Below, piece after piece: positions 56,023-64,000 of a stretch of 64,000 nt of DNA. A program made the position numbers and the translations under genes. The stretch is from Leifsonia sp. Root112D2 (GTDB lineage: Bacteria; Actinomycetota; Actinomycetes; Actinomycetales; Microbacteriaceae): the NCBI RefSeq assembly GCF_001424905.1, contig NZ_LMCU01000002.1, positions 186,001 to 250,000 of the forward strand, read 5' to 3'. Below the pieces are notes generated by a model. That model made no database searches. It was not told the DNA's origin and saw nothing but the letters and a program-made list of their open reading frames with translations. Within the stretch, counting starts at the first letter, position 1, and the number at the start of each line of letters is the position of its first letter.

Positions 56023-57615
56023 TCAGTGTGTTGCGCTGGCGAATGCGGTGAAGACGGACTCGTACTCGGGCATCATCAGGGCACGGATGCGTGTGCCCGC
56101 CGCCACGTATTCCGTCTCCAGAACCCGTCCACGCTCGTGCAGCGCCGCCACCAGGTCGCCCCGGTCATAGGGAATCACCACGTCGATCTCGATCGACGGA
56201 TCGGGAAGCAACCGCGCTATCGCCGCGAGCACGTCATCGACGCCCTCGCCGGTGCGCGCCGAGACGAACACCGCGTTCGGCTCCAGTCCGCGCAAAACCA
56301 GGCGGTCGTCATCCGTCACCAGATCGGCCTTGTTGAAGACCACGAGCTCGGGGATGTCGCGGGCACCGACCTCGCCTATGACGTCTCGCACCGTGGTCAG
56401 CTGGCTGGCCGGGTCGGGATGGGAGGCGTCGACGACGTGAACGATGAGGTCTGAATCGGCAACCTCTTCAAGCGTGGATCGGAATGCCTCCACCAGTTGG
56501 TGGGGCAGATTGCGCACGAAGCCCACGGTGTCGGTGAGCGTGTACAGGCGGCCGTCCGCCGTGACAGACTTGCGCACCGTCGCATCCAGGGTGGCGAAGA
56601 GCGCGTTCTCGACGAGCACCCCCGCCTTGGTGATGCGGTTGAGCAGACTCGATTTTCCGGCGTTGGTGTAGCCGGCAATTGCCACGGACGGCACCGCGTT
56701 GCGTCGACGGTTGGCCCGTTTCGCCTCACGGGCCGGCTTGAATCCGACGATCTGCTTGCGCAGCTTGGCCATACGGGTGTGGATGCGACGGCGATCGAGC
56801 TCGATCTTCGTCTCACCGGGTCCGCGCGATCCCATACCGGCGCCCGCGCCGCCCACCTGGCCACCGGCCTGCCGTGACATCGACTCGCCCCAGCCGCGCA
56901 GGCGGGGCAACAGGTATTCGAGTTGCGCGAGTTCGACCTGCGCCTTGCCCTCGCGGCTCTTGGCATGCTGGCTGAAGATATCGAGAATGACAGCTGTGCG
57001 GTCGATGACCTTGACCTTGACGACATCCTCAAGCGCACGGCGCTGGCTCGGTGCGAGTTCGGTGTCTGCTATCACGGTGTCGGCCCCGAGCGAGGCGACG
57101 AGAGACTGCAGTTCCTGCGCCTTGCCGCGACCGAGATACGTGCTCGGGTCGGGGTGCGGGCGTCGCTGCAACAGGCCGTCGAGCACCACGGCTCCGGCCG
57201 TCTCGGCCAGCGCTGCGAGCTCACGCATCGAGTTCTCCGCGTCGGCCTGCGAGCCCTGCGAATACACGCCGATGAGCACGACGTTCTCGAGACGCAGCTG
57301 ACGGTATTCGACCTCGGTGACGTCTTCGAGTTCCGTCGAGAGCCCGGCGACCCGGCGCAGCGCTGCGCGCTCCTCGCGATCCAACTGCTGACCGTCGTGA
57401 TCGCCCTCGGGATTCTCGGCCCCTGCATCCCCTTGCAGGGCCTGCGCCCCGGTCGAGAACAGGGAGTAGCCTGATGCGCGCGCCGCGGCGTTCTGTAATA
57501 CGCGAGCGACGACATCCGTCTCGCTCAGGCTGTCATCACGGCTCTCACCGTCGGCATCTGTGCCGGGCTCGATATCGTTGCCGCCATCGCGGTCACTACT
57601 CGTCGTCTTCGTCAT
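56023..57615 (-). CDS. hflX: Ribosome-splitting GTPase HflX
   Basis: Translation-stress GTPase that dissociates stalled 70S ribosomes. The 530 residues from ATG 57615 include the N-terminal HflX domain (TYLGRGKAQELQSLV), the LLPRLRGWGESMSRQAGG and GPGETKIELDRRRI motifs, and the G domain with GYTNAGKSSLLNRIT and DTVGFVRNLPHQLVEAF. An acidic tail of about 70 residues precedes the family core. Upstream in-frame codons to 57666 lie in the methyltransferase promoter. Confidence 0.95.
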   Translation of the reverse strand: MTKTTSSDRDGGNDIEPGTDADGESRDDSLSETDVVARVLQNAAARASGYSLFSTGAQALQGDAGAENPEGDHDGQQLDREERAALRRVAGLSTELEDVTEVEYRQLRLENVVLIGVYSQGSQADAENSMRELAALAETAGAVVLDGLLQRRPHPDPSTYLGRGKAQELQSLVASLGADTVIADTELAPSQRRALEDVVKVKVIDRTAVILDIFSQHAKSREGKAQVELAQLEYLLPRLRGWGESMSRQAGGQVGGAGAGMGSRGPGETKIELDRRRIHTRMAKLRKQIVGFKPAREAKRANRRRNAVPSVAIAGYTNAGKSSLLNRITKAGVLVENALFATLDATVRKSVTADGRLYTLTDTVGFVRNLPHQLVEAFRSTLEEVADSDLIVHVVDASHPDPASQLTTVRDVIGEVGARDIPELVVFNKADLVTDDDRLVLRGLEPNAVFVSARTGEGVDDVLAAIARLLPDPSIEIDVVIPYDRGDLVAALHERGRVLETEYVAAGTRIRALMMPEYESVFTAFASATH

Positions 57616-57658
57616 TCCCATTAACCCTAGTTGCTTCAAGGTGCGATACGTTTCCTGT

Positions 57659-58282
57659 ATGTCCACGCCAGACCACTACTTCTCAGCCACGCCCGAAAGC
57701 GAACTTCGGCTGAAGACGTTCACGGTCACCCTGGCCGGGCGCACCGTGGAACTCACTACCGCGAATGGCATCTTCAGCCCGGAGCGTATCGACTCCGGCA
57801 CCCAGGTGCTGCTCGCGAACACCCCTGCCGCTCCTCCCGGTGGCAATCTGCTCGATCTCGGCTGCGGTTGGGGGCCGGTCGCCCTCACACTCGCGCTTGA
57901 GAGTCCGCATGCCACCATCTGGGCCGTCGACGTCAACGAACGGGCGCTCGACCTGGTGCGGCGTAATGCCCGCACGCTCGGCCTCGACAATGTCAACGCC
58001 GTGCTGCCGCAGGATGTTCCCGCCTCGCTCGCGTTCACGACGATCTGGTCGAATCCGCCGATTCGGGTGGGCAAAAACGAGTTGCACAATCTGATGACCA
58101 GCTGGCTGCCACGCCTTGAGCCGGGTTCGGATGCCTGGCTCGTCGTGCAGCGCAACCTCGGTTCCGATTCGCTGCATCGCTGGCTGCAGGGCGCCCTGCC
58201 GAGTCAGTTCAGCACCATCCGTGCCGCCACCGGCAAGGGGTACCGGGTGCTGCGCGTGCGGCATCGCCTCGACGAGGCGTAG
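57659..58282 (+). CDS. Class I SAM-dependent methyltransferase, RsmC-like
   Basis: The 207 residues start at ATG 57659. The SAM motif is NLLDLGCGWGPVALTLAL and the catalytic motif is WSNPPIRVGK (NPPxR, typical of RsmC/RlmG guanine-N2 rRNA methyltransferases). Only the single catalytic domain is present. It is divergent from hflX with a 43-base gap and may be leaderless (TACGTT six bases before the ATG). Confidence 0.88.
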   Translation: MSTPDHYFSATPESELRLKTFTVTLAGRTVELTTANGIFSPERIDSGTQVLLANTPAAPPGGNLLDLGCGWGPVALTLALESPHATIWAVDVNERALDLVRRNARTLGLDNVNAVLPQDVPASLAFTTIWSNPPIRVGKNELHNLMTSWLPRLEPGSDAWLVVQRNLGSDSLHRWLQGALPSQFSTIRAATGKGYRVLRVRHRLDEA

Positions 58283-58319
58283 CTCGGGTGACGTTCGGTC
58301 GGGTCGGGCTCGGTCGCGT

Positions 58320-59201
58320 TCAGTCGAGTTCGAGGGCGCCGGTATAGACGAGTTCGGCGGGCCCCGACAGGGAGACGTGCTCACCGTCTTCGGCAGGGAA
58401 CATCCGTACACCGACGGTGCCGCCCGGCACGTCGACGCGCCACTGATCGGGGGCGGCGCTGCCCGCCCAGTATCGGGTGGCCAGCGCTGCGGCCACGGCA
58501 CCGGTGCCACAGGAGAGCGTCTCACCGCTACCTCGCTCGTGCACGCGCATCCGAATGCGGCCTATGCCGTCTTTCACCAGCGGATCCCGCGGCACCACGA
58601 ACTCGACGTTGGCGCCCTCTTCGGGCGACGGTTCGATGATGGGGATGTAGCTCAGGTCGGCGGAATCCAGTTCGGCCTCGTCGGCCAGCGCGACGACGAC
58701 GTGCGGGTTGCCCACACTGATGCCGAGCCCGGGGCGCGCAACAGGAACCTCGCGGGCGCGCACCAGCGGCTCGCCACCGTCGAGCTTCCATCGCCCGAGG
58801 TCCACCTGAAAACCGTTGCGGCCCTGCTGCAGATCGCGCACGCCGCCGCGCGTGCCTATCGCCAGGGTGTCGCCATCGGCGAAGTGCACGAGGCCCTCCG
58901 CGAGCAGATAACGGGCGTAGACACGGATGCCGTTTCCACACATCTCCGCGATGCTTCCGTCGGCGTTGTGGTAGTCCATGAACCACTCGGCGGCCGAGTC
59001 CTCCTCGAGCGCGGCCGCCCCATCGGGCAGGCTGCGCGAGCGCACGGCGCGGATGATGCCATCGGCCCCGACCCCGAAATGCCTGTCGCAGATATTCGCG
59101 ATCTGGGTGGGCGTGAGTTCGATCTCACCCTCGGGGTCGGTGAAGAGCACGAAGTCATTGCCGGTGCCGTGGCCCTTGGTGAAGTGCAGGGTGATCGCCA
59201 T
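58320..59201 (-). CDS. dapF: Diaminopimelate epimerase
   Basis: Converts LL- to meso-diaminopimelate for lysine and wall synthesis. The 293 residues from ATG 59201 begin LHFTKGHGTGNDFVLF. The two catalytic cysteines are in AEMCGNGIRVYARYLL and GETLSCGTGAVAAALA. It is five bases after miaA in the operon. The longer open frame upstream overlaps miaA and is rejected. Confidence 0.97.
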   Translation of the reverse strand: MAITLHFTKGHGTGNDFVLFTDPEGEIELTPTQIANICDRHFGVGADGIIRAVRSRSLPDGAAALEEDSAAEWFMDYHNADGSIAEMCGNGIRVYARYLLAEGLVHFADGDTLAIGTRGGVRDLQQGRNGFQVDLGRWKLDGGEPLVRAREVPVARPGLGISVGNPHVVVALADEAELDSADLSYIPIIEPSPEEGANVEFVVPRDPLVKDGIGRIRMRVHERGSGETLSCGTGAVAAALATRYWAGSAAPDQWRVDVPGGTVGVRMFPAEDGEHVSLSGPAELVYTGALELD

Positions 59202-59206
59202 GTGAA

Positions 59207-60154
59207 TCAGTCTAGGGTGGCCGTCGCACGCTCGATGAGAGGGGGCGCGTCCGTCGCATCCGGCTCGGTATCGAGCCACGTGATGCCCGGGTAGCGTTTG
59301 AACCAGCTCATTTGGCGTCGAGCGTAGCGCCGGGTGAGTTGCTGCGTCCGCGCTATCGCCTCGGCCTCGCTGAATTCGCCGCGCAGCTGAGCGAGCGCCT
59401 GGGCGTAGCCGATGGCGCGGCTCGCGGTAGTGCCATGGTCGATGCCGAGCGGAATCAGCGCAGTGGCCTCGGCGACCAGTCCATCGCGCCACATCCGTTC
59501 GACGCGGGCATCCAGACGCGCGGTCAAGCGCTCGCGCGGAGTGCGAAGGCCGATGATGTCGACCGGACGCCACGGCATCGGCCGCTCGGGAAGCGCGCCA
59601 CCGTGCCCCTCTGCGGCAAGCTCATGCACTTCGAGCGCGCGCACCACCCGCCGCCCGTTCGCCGGATCGACCCGTGCGGCGGTGGCGGGCGCGAACTCAC
59701 GTAGCCGGGCATGCAGCGTGCCCGGTCCGAGCCGCGCGAGCTCGGTCTCGAGGCGCGCCCGAACGGCGGGGTCGCGCGGCGGGAACGCGAAATCGAAGAT
59801 CACGGAGGAGACGTACAGCCCGGACCCGCCGACGAGGATCGGAACCGCGTGTCGCTGCAGGATCTGCTCGACGATGTCACGCGCCCTCGGCTGGTACCAG
59901 GCGACGCTCGCGTCTTCGGTGACGTCGAGCACATCGAACAGATGATGCGAGATTCCCCGGCGATCACGCTCCGGCACCTTGGCGGTACCGATGTCCATGC
60001 CCCGGTAGAACTGCATCGCGTCGGCGTTGACGATCTCCGCGAGCTGCCCGCGGGCACGGATGCGCTCCGCGAGATCGAGAGAGAGCTCGGACTTTCCGGT
60101 GCCGGTCGGTCCGACGACCGCGATCAGCGCGGGGCGCCTCTCAGCGTTGGCCAT
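59207..60154 (-). CDS. miaA: tRNA dimethylallyltransferase
   Basis: Adds the isopentenyl group to A37 of UNN-reading tRNAs; MiaB then thiomethylates it. The 315 residues show the P-loop GPTGTGKSELSLDLA, the NADAMQFYRGMDIGTAK motif and WYQPRARDIV. ATG 60154 follows GGCGG; ATG 60163 is an alternative and both overlap miaB. Operon order miaB-miaA-dapF is as in M. tuberculosis. Confidence 0.96.
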   Translation of the reverse strand: MANAERRPALIAVVGPTGTGKSELSLDLAERIRARGQLAEIVNADAMQFYRGMDIGTAKVPERDRRGISHHLFDVLDVTEDASVAWYQPRARDIVEQILQRHAVPILVGGSGLYVSSVIFDFAFPPRDPAVRARLETELARLGPGTLHARLREFAPATAARVDPANGRRVVRALEVHELAAEGHGGALPERPMPWRPVDIIGLRTPRERLTARLDARVERMWRDGLVAEATALIPLGIDHGTTASRAIGYAQALAQLRGEFSEAEAIARTQQLTRRYARRQMSWFKRYPGITWLDTEPDATDAPPLIERATATLD

Positions 60155-61718
60155 CCGCCGCATCGTAAATGGGTGAGGTGGCCACGCGAAGCGTGGGCAG
60201 GCCGAGGGAGACCTTTGCGCCCGGCGCCGACTCGGCGTGGGCGGGCACCGCGCACGACTCGGCCTCGGCACGATCCCAGGCGTCGCCGGCCCGGGTGCGG
60301 CGGATGCGCAACGGCGCGCCGTCGCTGGAGTCCGCGATGAGGTGGAACGGCGCGGCCTGGGTGACGGTAACGGTGACCACGTCGCCGGGGCGCGGAATCT
60401 CGGAACCGGCCGGCACCTCGAAGTGCACAAGCCTGCTGTCTTCGGCGCGACCGCTCATGCGATGCGTAGCCTCGTCTTTCTTGCCCTCGCCGTTGGCCAC
60501 GAGCAGCTCAACCTCGCGACCGATGACCTTCTGGTTCTCCAGCCAGGAGATCTCTTCCTGCAGCGCAACGAGTCGCTCGTAACGCTCCTGCACGACCTCC
60601 TTCGGCACCTGGTCGGGCATGGTGGCCGCGGGGGTGCCCGGACGCACCGAGTACTGGAAGGTGAAGGCGGAGGCAAAGTTAGCCTCGCGCACGACCCGCA
60701 ACGTCTCCTGGAAGTCTTCCTCGGTCTCGCCGGGAAAGCCGACGATGATGTCGGTGCTGATCGCCGCCTTCGGAATCTTCTCGCGCACGCGATCGAGAAT
60801 GCCCAGGAACTTGGTGGAACGGTAGGAGCGACGCATCGACTTGAGGATGCGGTCGGAACCGGACTGCAACGGCATGTGCAGCTGGGGCATCACGGCGGGC
60901 GTCTCGGCCATCGCGTCGATGACGTCGTCGGTGAATGCGGCGGGGTGAGGGCTGGTGAAACGGATGCGCTCCAGCCCCTCGATCTGACCGGCGGCGCGCA
61001 ACAGCTTGCTGAACGCCTGGCGGTCTCCGAACTCGACGCCGTAGGAATTGACGTTCTGACCAAGCAGGGTGACCTCGATGGCCCCATCGTCGACGAGCGC
61101 CTGGATCTCGGCCAGGATCTCCCCCGGTCGGCGGTCCTTCTCTTTGCCGCGCAACGACGGCACGATGCAGAAGGTGCAGGTGTTGTTGCACCCCACCGAG
61201 ATGGAAACCCAGCCGCTGTACGTTGATTCGCGCTTGGTCGGCAGAGTCGAGGGGAACGTCTCGAGAGCGTCGAGGATTTCGATCTGTGCCTCGTGGTTGT
61301 GTCGTGCACACTCCAGCAGACTGGGAAGCGAGCCCATGTTGTGCGTGCCGAAAACAACGTCGACCCATGGCGCCTTGTCGAGGATGACGTTTTTGTCCTT
61401 CTGGGCGAGACATCCACCCACGGCGATCTGCATTCCCTCATGCCGACGCTTGACGGATGCGAGGTAACCGAGGTTTCCGTACAACTTGTTGTCGGCATTC
61501 TCACGCACAGCACAGGTGTTGAGAACCACGACATCGGCTTCACCGTTGACGGCCGGCACATAACCCGCCGCCTCCAGAGAGCCACTGAGCCGCTCGGAGT
61601 CGTGAACATTCATCTGACAGCCAAAAGTGCGCACCTCGTAGGTGCGCGCGCGACCGGAAGCATCTTTCGCGGCGTCTGACGGCGCGATGACCGTGCGTTC
61701 GATAGTGGGAGTGCTCAT
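60141..61718 (-). CDS. miaB: tRNA-2-methylthio-N6-dimethylallyladenosine synthase
   Basis: Radical SAM methylthiotransferase. The 525 residues comprise the UPF0004 domain with Cys in RTFGCQMNVHDSE and LNTCAVRENAD, the radical SAM CxxxCxxC in GCNNTCTFC, and a TRAM domain (REVELLVANGEGKKDE). A tail of about 60 residues after TRAM is longer than in most homologues. It overlaps miaA. Confidence 0.97.
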   Translation of the reverse strand: MSTPTIERTVIAPSDAAKDASGRARTYEVRTFGCQMNVHDSERLSGSLEAAGYVPAVNGEADVVVLNTCAVRENADNKLYGNLGYLASVKRRHEGMQIAVGGCLAQKDKNVILDKAPWVDVVFGTHNMGSLPSLLECARHNHEAQIEILDALETFPSTLPTKRESTYSGWVSISVGCNNTCTFCIVPSLRGKEKDRRPGEILAEIQALVDDGAIEVTLLGQNVNSYGVEFGDRQAFSKLLRAAGQIEGLERIRFTSPHPAAFTDDVIDAMAETPAVMPQLHMPLQSGSDRILKSMRRSYRSTKFLGILDRVREKIPKAAISTDIIVGFPGETEEDFQETLRVVREANFASAFTFQYSVRPGTPAATMPDQVPKEVVQERYERLVALQEEISWLENQKVIGREVELLVANGEGKKDEATHRMSGRAEDSRLVHFEVPAGSEIPRPGDVVTVTVTQAAPFHLIADSSDGAPLRIRRTRAGDAWDRAEAESCAVPAHAESAPGAKVSLGLPTLRVATSPIYDAADGQR

Positions 61719-61769
61719 GATGCGTCTAGTTTACGTTCGGGTGCCGCTTCTTCGACCATCGAGCGCGAG

Positions 61770-62438
61770 TCAGCGAAAACGCACACCGGACTTTCGGGTC
61801 TCCATCGCCGTCTGGATGGCCGAACGCACGATTGAACTCGCGTAGCCCTTTCGCGCGAGAAAGCCATTCAGCCGACGTTTGGCCGTCTCGTCATCGACCG
61901 CGTGAAGCTGAGGCACCCTCTTGAGCGCCAGCTCCGTGGCTCGCACCAGTTCGTCGTCGTCCGCGATCTCGGCGAGAGCCTCCTCGATGATCTCCGGCTC
62001 GATGTGTCGACGCTTGAGCTCCTGCGCAATCGCCGAACGGCCCAGGCCCCGCCTGGTGTGCTGCGTGTAGACGAGTGTCACCGCCAGAGCGGCGTCGTCG
62101 AGCAGCCCCACGCTCTCGAGGCGATCGAGTTCTGCGGTGGCAAGCGATTCGTCGACACCGCGCTTGTCGAGCACCTGGCCGAGTTCCCATCGCGACATGC
62201 CGCGGCGGGCGAGCTGATGCATTGAGACGTTGGACGCCCGGCTCGTGGCCCTGGCCGATGCTCCGCCCTCGCCCTGCTGCCCGCGTGCGTTCCTGGGCCC
62301 ATCCTCGGGCTCGCGGTCGGATTCGATGTCGCGCTCCTGGAACGTGCCCGGATGGACGCCCGGCAGATAGCTGACCTTGGCAAGCCGACCGCTGTCATCC
62401 GCGGATGACCCGCCCGTGGCGGAAGGAAAATGAACCAT
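61770..62438 (-). CDS. recX: Regulatory protein RecX
   Basis: Modulator of RecA filaments. The ATG at 62438 gives 222 residues with a poorly conserved N-terminal 70 and three-helix RecX repeats (LARRGMSRWELGQVLDKRGV, YTQHTRRGLGRSAIAQELKR, RLNGFLARKGYASSIVRSA). It is 43 bases after recA and is probably co-transcribed. Frame continuing toward 62615 is a shadow of recA. Confidence 0.93.
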   Translation of the reverse strand: MVHFPSATGGSSADDSGRLAKVSYLPGVHPGTFQERDIESDREPEDGPRNARGQQGEGGASARATSRASNVSMHQLARRGMSRWELGQVLDKRGVDESLATAELDRLESVGLLDDAALAVTLVYTQHTRRGLGRSAIAQELKRRHIEPEIIEEALAEIADDDELVRATELALKRVPQLHAVDDETAKRRLNGFLARKGYASSIVRSAIQTAMETRKSGVRFR

Positions 62439-62481
62439 CGCTCGGAACTCCCGGCTGCGACTCGGCTCGCCCGCAGGCGAG

Positions 62482-63561
62482 CTAGGCGCCCTTACGCGCG
62501 GCGAGCTTGTCGGAGATGGAGTCGACGTTCGTCGGCTCGGCCTCGACCGCCGGTGCATTCGGATCGGCCACAAGACCCAACTTGATCTTGATCTTCTGCT
62601 CGATCTCGGCGGCAATATCGGGGTTCGCGATCAGGAAGTTGCGCGAGTTCTCCTTGCCCTGGCCCAACTGGTCACCCTCGTAGGTGTACCACGCGCCGGA
62701 CTTCTTGACGATGGTGTGCTCTACGCCAAAGTCGATCAGGCTGCCCTCGCGGGAAATTCCCACGCCATAGAGAATGTCGAACTCGGCCTGCTTGAACGGC
62801 GGCGCCATCTTGTTCTTGACGACCTTGACCCGGGTGCGGTTACCCACGGCATCCGTGCCGTCTTTGAGCGTTTCGATGCGGCGGATGTCGAGACGCACCG
62901 AGGCGTAGAACTTGAGCGCCTTGCCGCCGGCGGTGGTCTCGGGGCTGCCGAAGAAGACGCCGATCTTCTCGCGAAGCTGGTTGATGAAGATCATGGTCGT
63001 GTTGGTCTGGCTGAGCCCACCGGTGAGCTTGCGCAGTGCCTGTGACATGAGCCGGGCCTGCAGGCCAACGTGGGAGTCACCCATCTCGCCCTCGATCTCG
63101 GCGCGGGGAACGAGAGCCGCGACGGAGTCGATGACGATGAGGTCGATCGAGCCACTGCGCACGAGCATGTCGGCGATCTCGAGAGCCTGCTCCCCCGTGT
63201 CAGGCTGAGAAACCAGCAGGCCGTCGATGTCGACACCAAGCTTTCTGGCGTATTCCGGGTCGAGAGCGTGCTCGGCGTCGATGAACGCGGCGATTCCGCC
63301 TGCGCGCTGCGCATTGGCGATGGCGTGCAGCGTGAGGGTGGTCTTACCCGACGATTCCGGGCCGTAGATCTCGACGATGCGACCGCGGGGCAGGCCGCCT
63401 ATTCCGAGCGCGACATCGAGCGCGACCGAACCGGTCGGGATGACCTCGACGGGTGCGCGCTCGTCGCTGCCGAGGCGCATGACGGAGCCCTTGCCGAACT
63501 GGCGATCGATGGTGGCGAGCGCAGCCTCAAGGGCTTTCTCGCGATCGGCTGGTGATGGCAT
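62482..63561 (-). CDS. recA: Recombinase RecA
   Basis: The 359-residue strand-exchange ATPase has Walker A GPESSGKTTLTLHAI and Walker B in LIVIDSVAAL. Motifs NQLREKIGVFFGSPETTAGG and KNKMAPPFKQAEFDI are intact, and there is no intein, unlike M. tuberculosis. The ATG at 63561 has AGAAGGAGAG upstream. A LexA-like palindrome lies at 63693-63708. Confidence 0.99.
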   Translation of the reverse strand: MPSPADREKALEAALATIDRQFGKGSVMRLGSDERAPVEVIPTGSVALDVALGIGGLPRGRIVEIYGPESSGKTTLTLHAIANAQRAGGIAAFIDAEHALDPEYARKLGVDIDGLLVSQPDTGEQALEIADMLVRSGSIDLIVIDSVAALVPRAEIEGEMGDSHVGLQARLMSQALRKLTGGLSQTNTTMIFINQLREKIGVFFGSPETTAGGKALKFYASVRLDIRRIETLKDGTDAVGNRTRVKVVKNKMAPPFKQAEFDILYGVGISREGSLIDFGVEHTIVKKSGAWYTYEGDQLGQGKENSRNFLIANPDIAAEIEQKIKIKLGLVADPNAPAVEAEPTNVDSISDKLAARKGA

Positions 63562-63785
63562 TTCGTCTCTCTCCTTCTGGGGCTTCACTGACGAAACCGA
63601 CTGTACGCCGGAGCTCCGACATTGCCTCGGGGACCCCCGGGAACGGTGGAGAACTCGCCGTACTGTGCTGCTGTGGACGAGCCTAGCAATATTCGAATGC
63701 ATCTTCGATACTCATCGACACGGCGTGTCGTACATTCGTGCGGATCGCAGCATGCGGATGCCCCCGGCATCCGTCGGGCGACGCC
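63562..63785. other. Upstream region of recA, no gene supported
   Basis: This 224-bp region between recA and the DUF3046 gene has no supported coding frame. It contains the LexA-like palindrome at 63693-63708 and presumably the recA promoter. Confidence 0.6.
63693..63708. promoter_or_regulatory. LexA-like box upstream of recA
   Basis: TCGAATGCATCTTCGA has TCGAA/TTCGA ends around a six-base centre, close to the boxes before lexA. It lies 132 bases before the recA ATG. Confidence 0.65.
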
Positions 63786-64000
63786 TCAGTTCGCGGGTTT
63801 CGGCGCCGGCTTGCCCGCTCCGTACCATCGCGATCGGGGCACATCCGTTGCGGCGCAGAGGGCCAGCCAGACCTCGCGCGTGGGAGTTCCGTCGGCCAGC
63901 GCGGCATCGGCCGTGCGCTGGTCGAGGCTTGAGAGCACGAGGTCGTGGGTGAGGACCGCACCATAGGCGGCACCGAACTCGTCTGCGATGGCCTGGTGAA
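63786..64000 (-). CDS. DUF3046 family protein, 5' end beyond the window
   Basis: The frame enters at the right edge (HQAIADEFGAAYGAVLTHDL) and ends at TGA 63786; about 71 residues are visible. The segment AALADGTPTREVWLALCAAT and VPRSRWYG match DUF3046, the small protein encoded before recA in actinobacteria (Rv2738c place). Only a few residues are missing. Function is unknown. Confidence 0.88.
   Translation of the reverse strand, partial: HQAIADEFGAAYGAVLTHDLVLSSLDQRTADAALADGTPTREVWLALCAATDVPRSRWYGAGKPAPKPAN

Noticed and set aside
58283..58319. GGTCGGGTCGGGCTCGG tract as a regulatory repeat
   Set aside because: It is a short G-rich convergent gap between the methyltransferase gene and dapF without dyad symmetry; probably incidental.
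63683..63973. 96-residue minus-strand frame near the right edge
   Set aside because: It overlaps the DUF3046 frame in another phase, is basic and low in complexity, and has no homology that I recognise.

Overview
The window is chromosomal DNA of a high-GC actinobacterium, most probably a member of the Microbacteriaceae. The evidence is the gene order, which follows the Mycobacterium tuberculosis chromosome block by block (der-cmk-rluB-scpB-scpA-parA-xerD-NUDIX-pyrG; recN-nadK-tlyA-small ORF-HAD-TPR; tyrS-mpg; argH-G-F-D-B-J-C-pheT-pheS-trmH-rplT-rpmI-infC; hisC-B-H-A; lexA; hflX-dapF-miaA-miaB-recX-recA-DUF3046). Other support comes from the actinobacterial-type LexA boxes, the rrn operon without spacer tRNAs, and a dispersed palindromic repeat of the kind I associate with Microbacteriaceae genomes. 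Almost every gene, including the rRNA operon, is on the minus strand. Only six genes are on the plus strand.

Layout by region. 1-260: 5' part of a NUDIX hydrolase. 393-10356: ribosome assembly GTPase Der, CMP kinase, prephenate dehydrogenase, RluB, the condensin/segregation set ScpB-ScpA-ParA, XerD, a NUDIX enzyme and CTP synthase, mostly in overlapping operon style. 10436-12925: a large bifunctional wall-polymer glycosyltransferase. 13029-18959: recN, nadK, tlyA, a 52-aa conserved small protein, a NagD-like phosphatase and an arginine/glycine-rich TPR protein. 18994-24800: a complete rrn operon (16S-23S-5S) with terminator, promoters and complementary processing stems. 24937-28303: tyrS, a plus-strand SatD-like/membrane protein pair, and 3-methyladenine glycosylase. 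28300-36424: a complete arginine operon argCJBDFGH without argR, preceded by an arginine-rich leader ORF and a stem-loop. 36615-40220: pheST. 40232-43568: a GluABCD-type amino acid ABC transporter. 43652-45814: trmH-family methyltransferase, rplT, rpmI and infC, the last starting at AUC. 46088-48760: DUF1844 protein and a second amino acid ABC transporter. 48934-52949: sseB and hisA, hisH, hisB, hisC. 52985-54329: a LysM cell-division-inhibitor-like gene divergent from lexA with three LexA-type boxes between them. 54451-55950: aldehyde dehydrogenase. 56023-64000: hflX, a class I methyltransferase, dapF, miaA, miaB, recX, recA and the DUF3046 gene running off the right edge.

The genes are mostly core housekeeping: information processing (rRNA, tyrS, pheST, infC, rplT, rpmI, tRNA and rRNA modification), chromosome segregation and SOS repair (scpAB, parA, xerD, recN, recA, recX, lexA, LysM gene), and amino acid synthesis or import (arg, his, dapF, tyrA, two ABC systems). 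There is no phage, CRISPR, IS element or tRNA gene that I can see. The most interesting signals are non-coding or small: the candidate arginine attenuator before argC; the palindromic repeat that supplies the stop codons of cmk and argF and 14 in-frame codons of pheT; the structured infC leader with an AUC start; and a strongly over-represented heptamer (CGGATGC/GCATCCG). Start codons were re-chosen for many genes from SD sequences, junctions and family lengths, and are noted where ambiguous.
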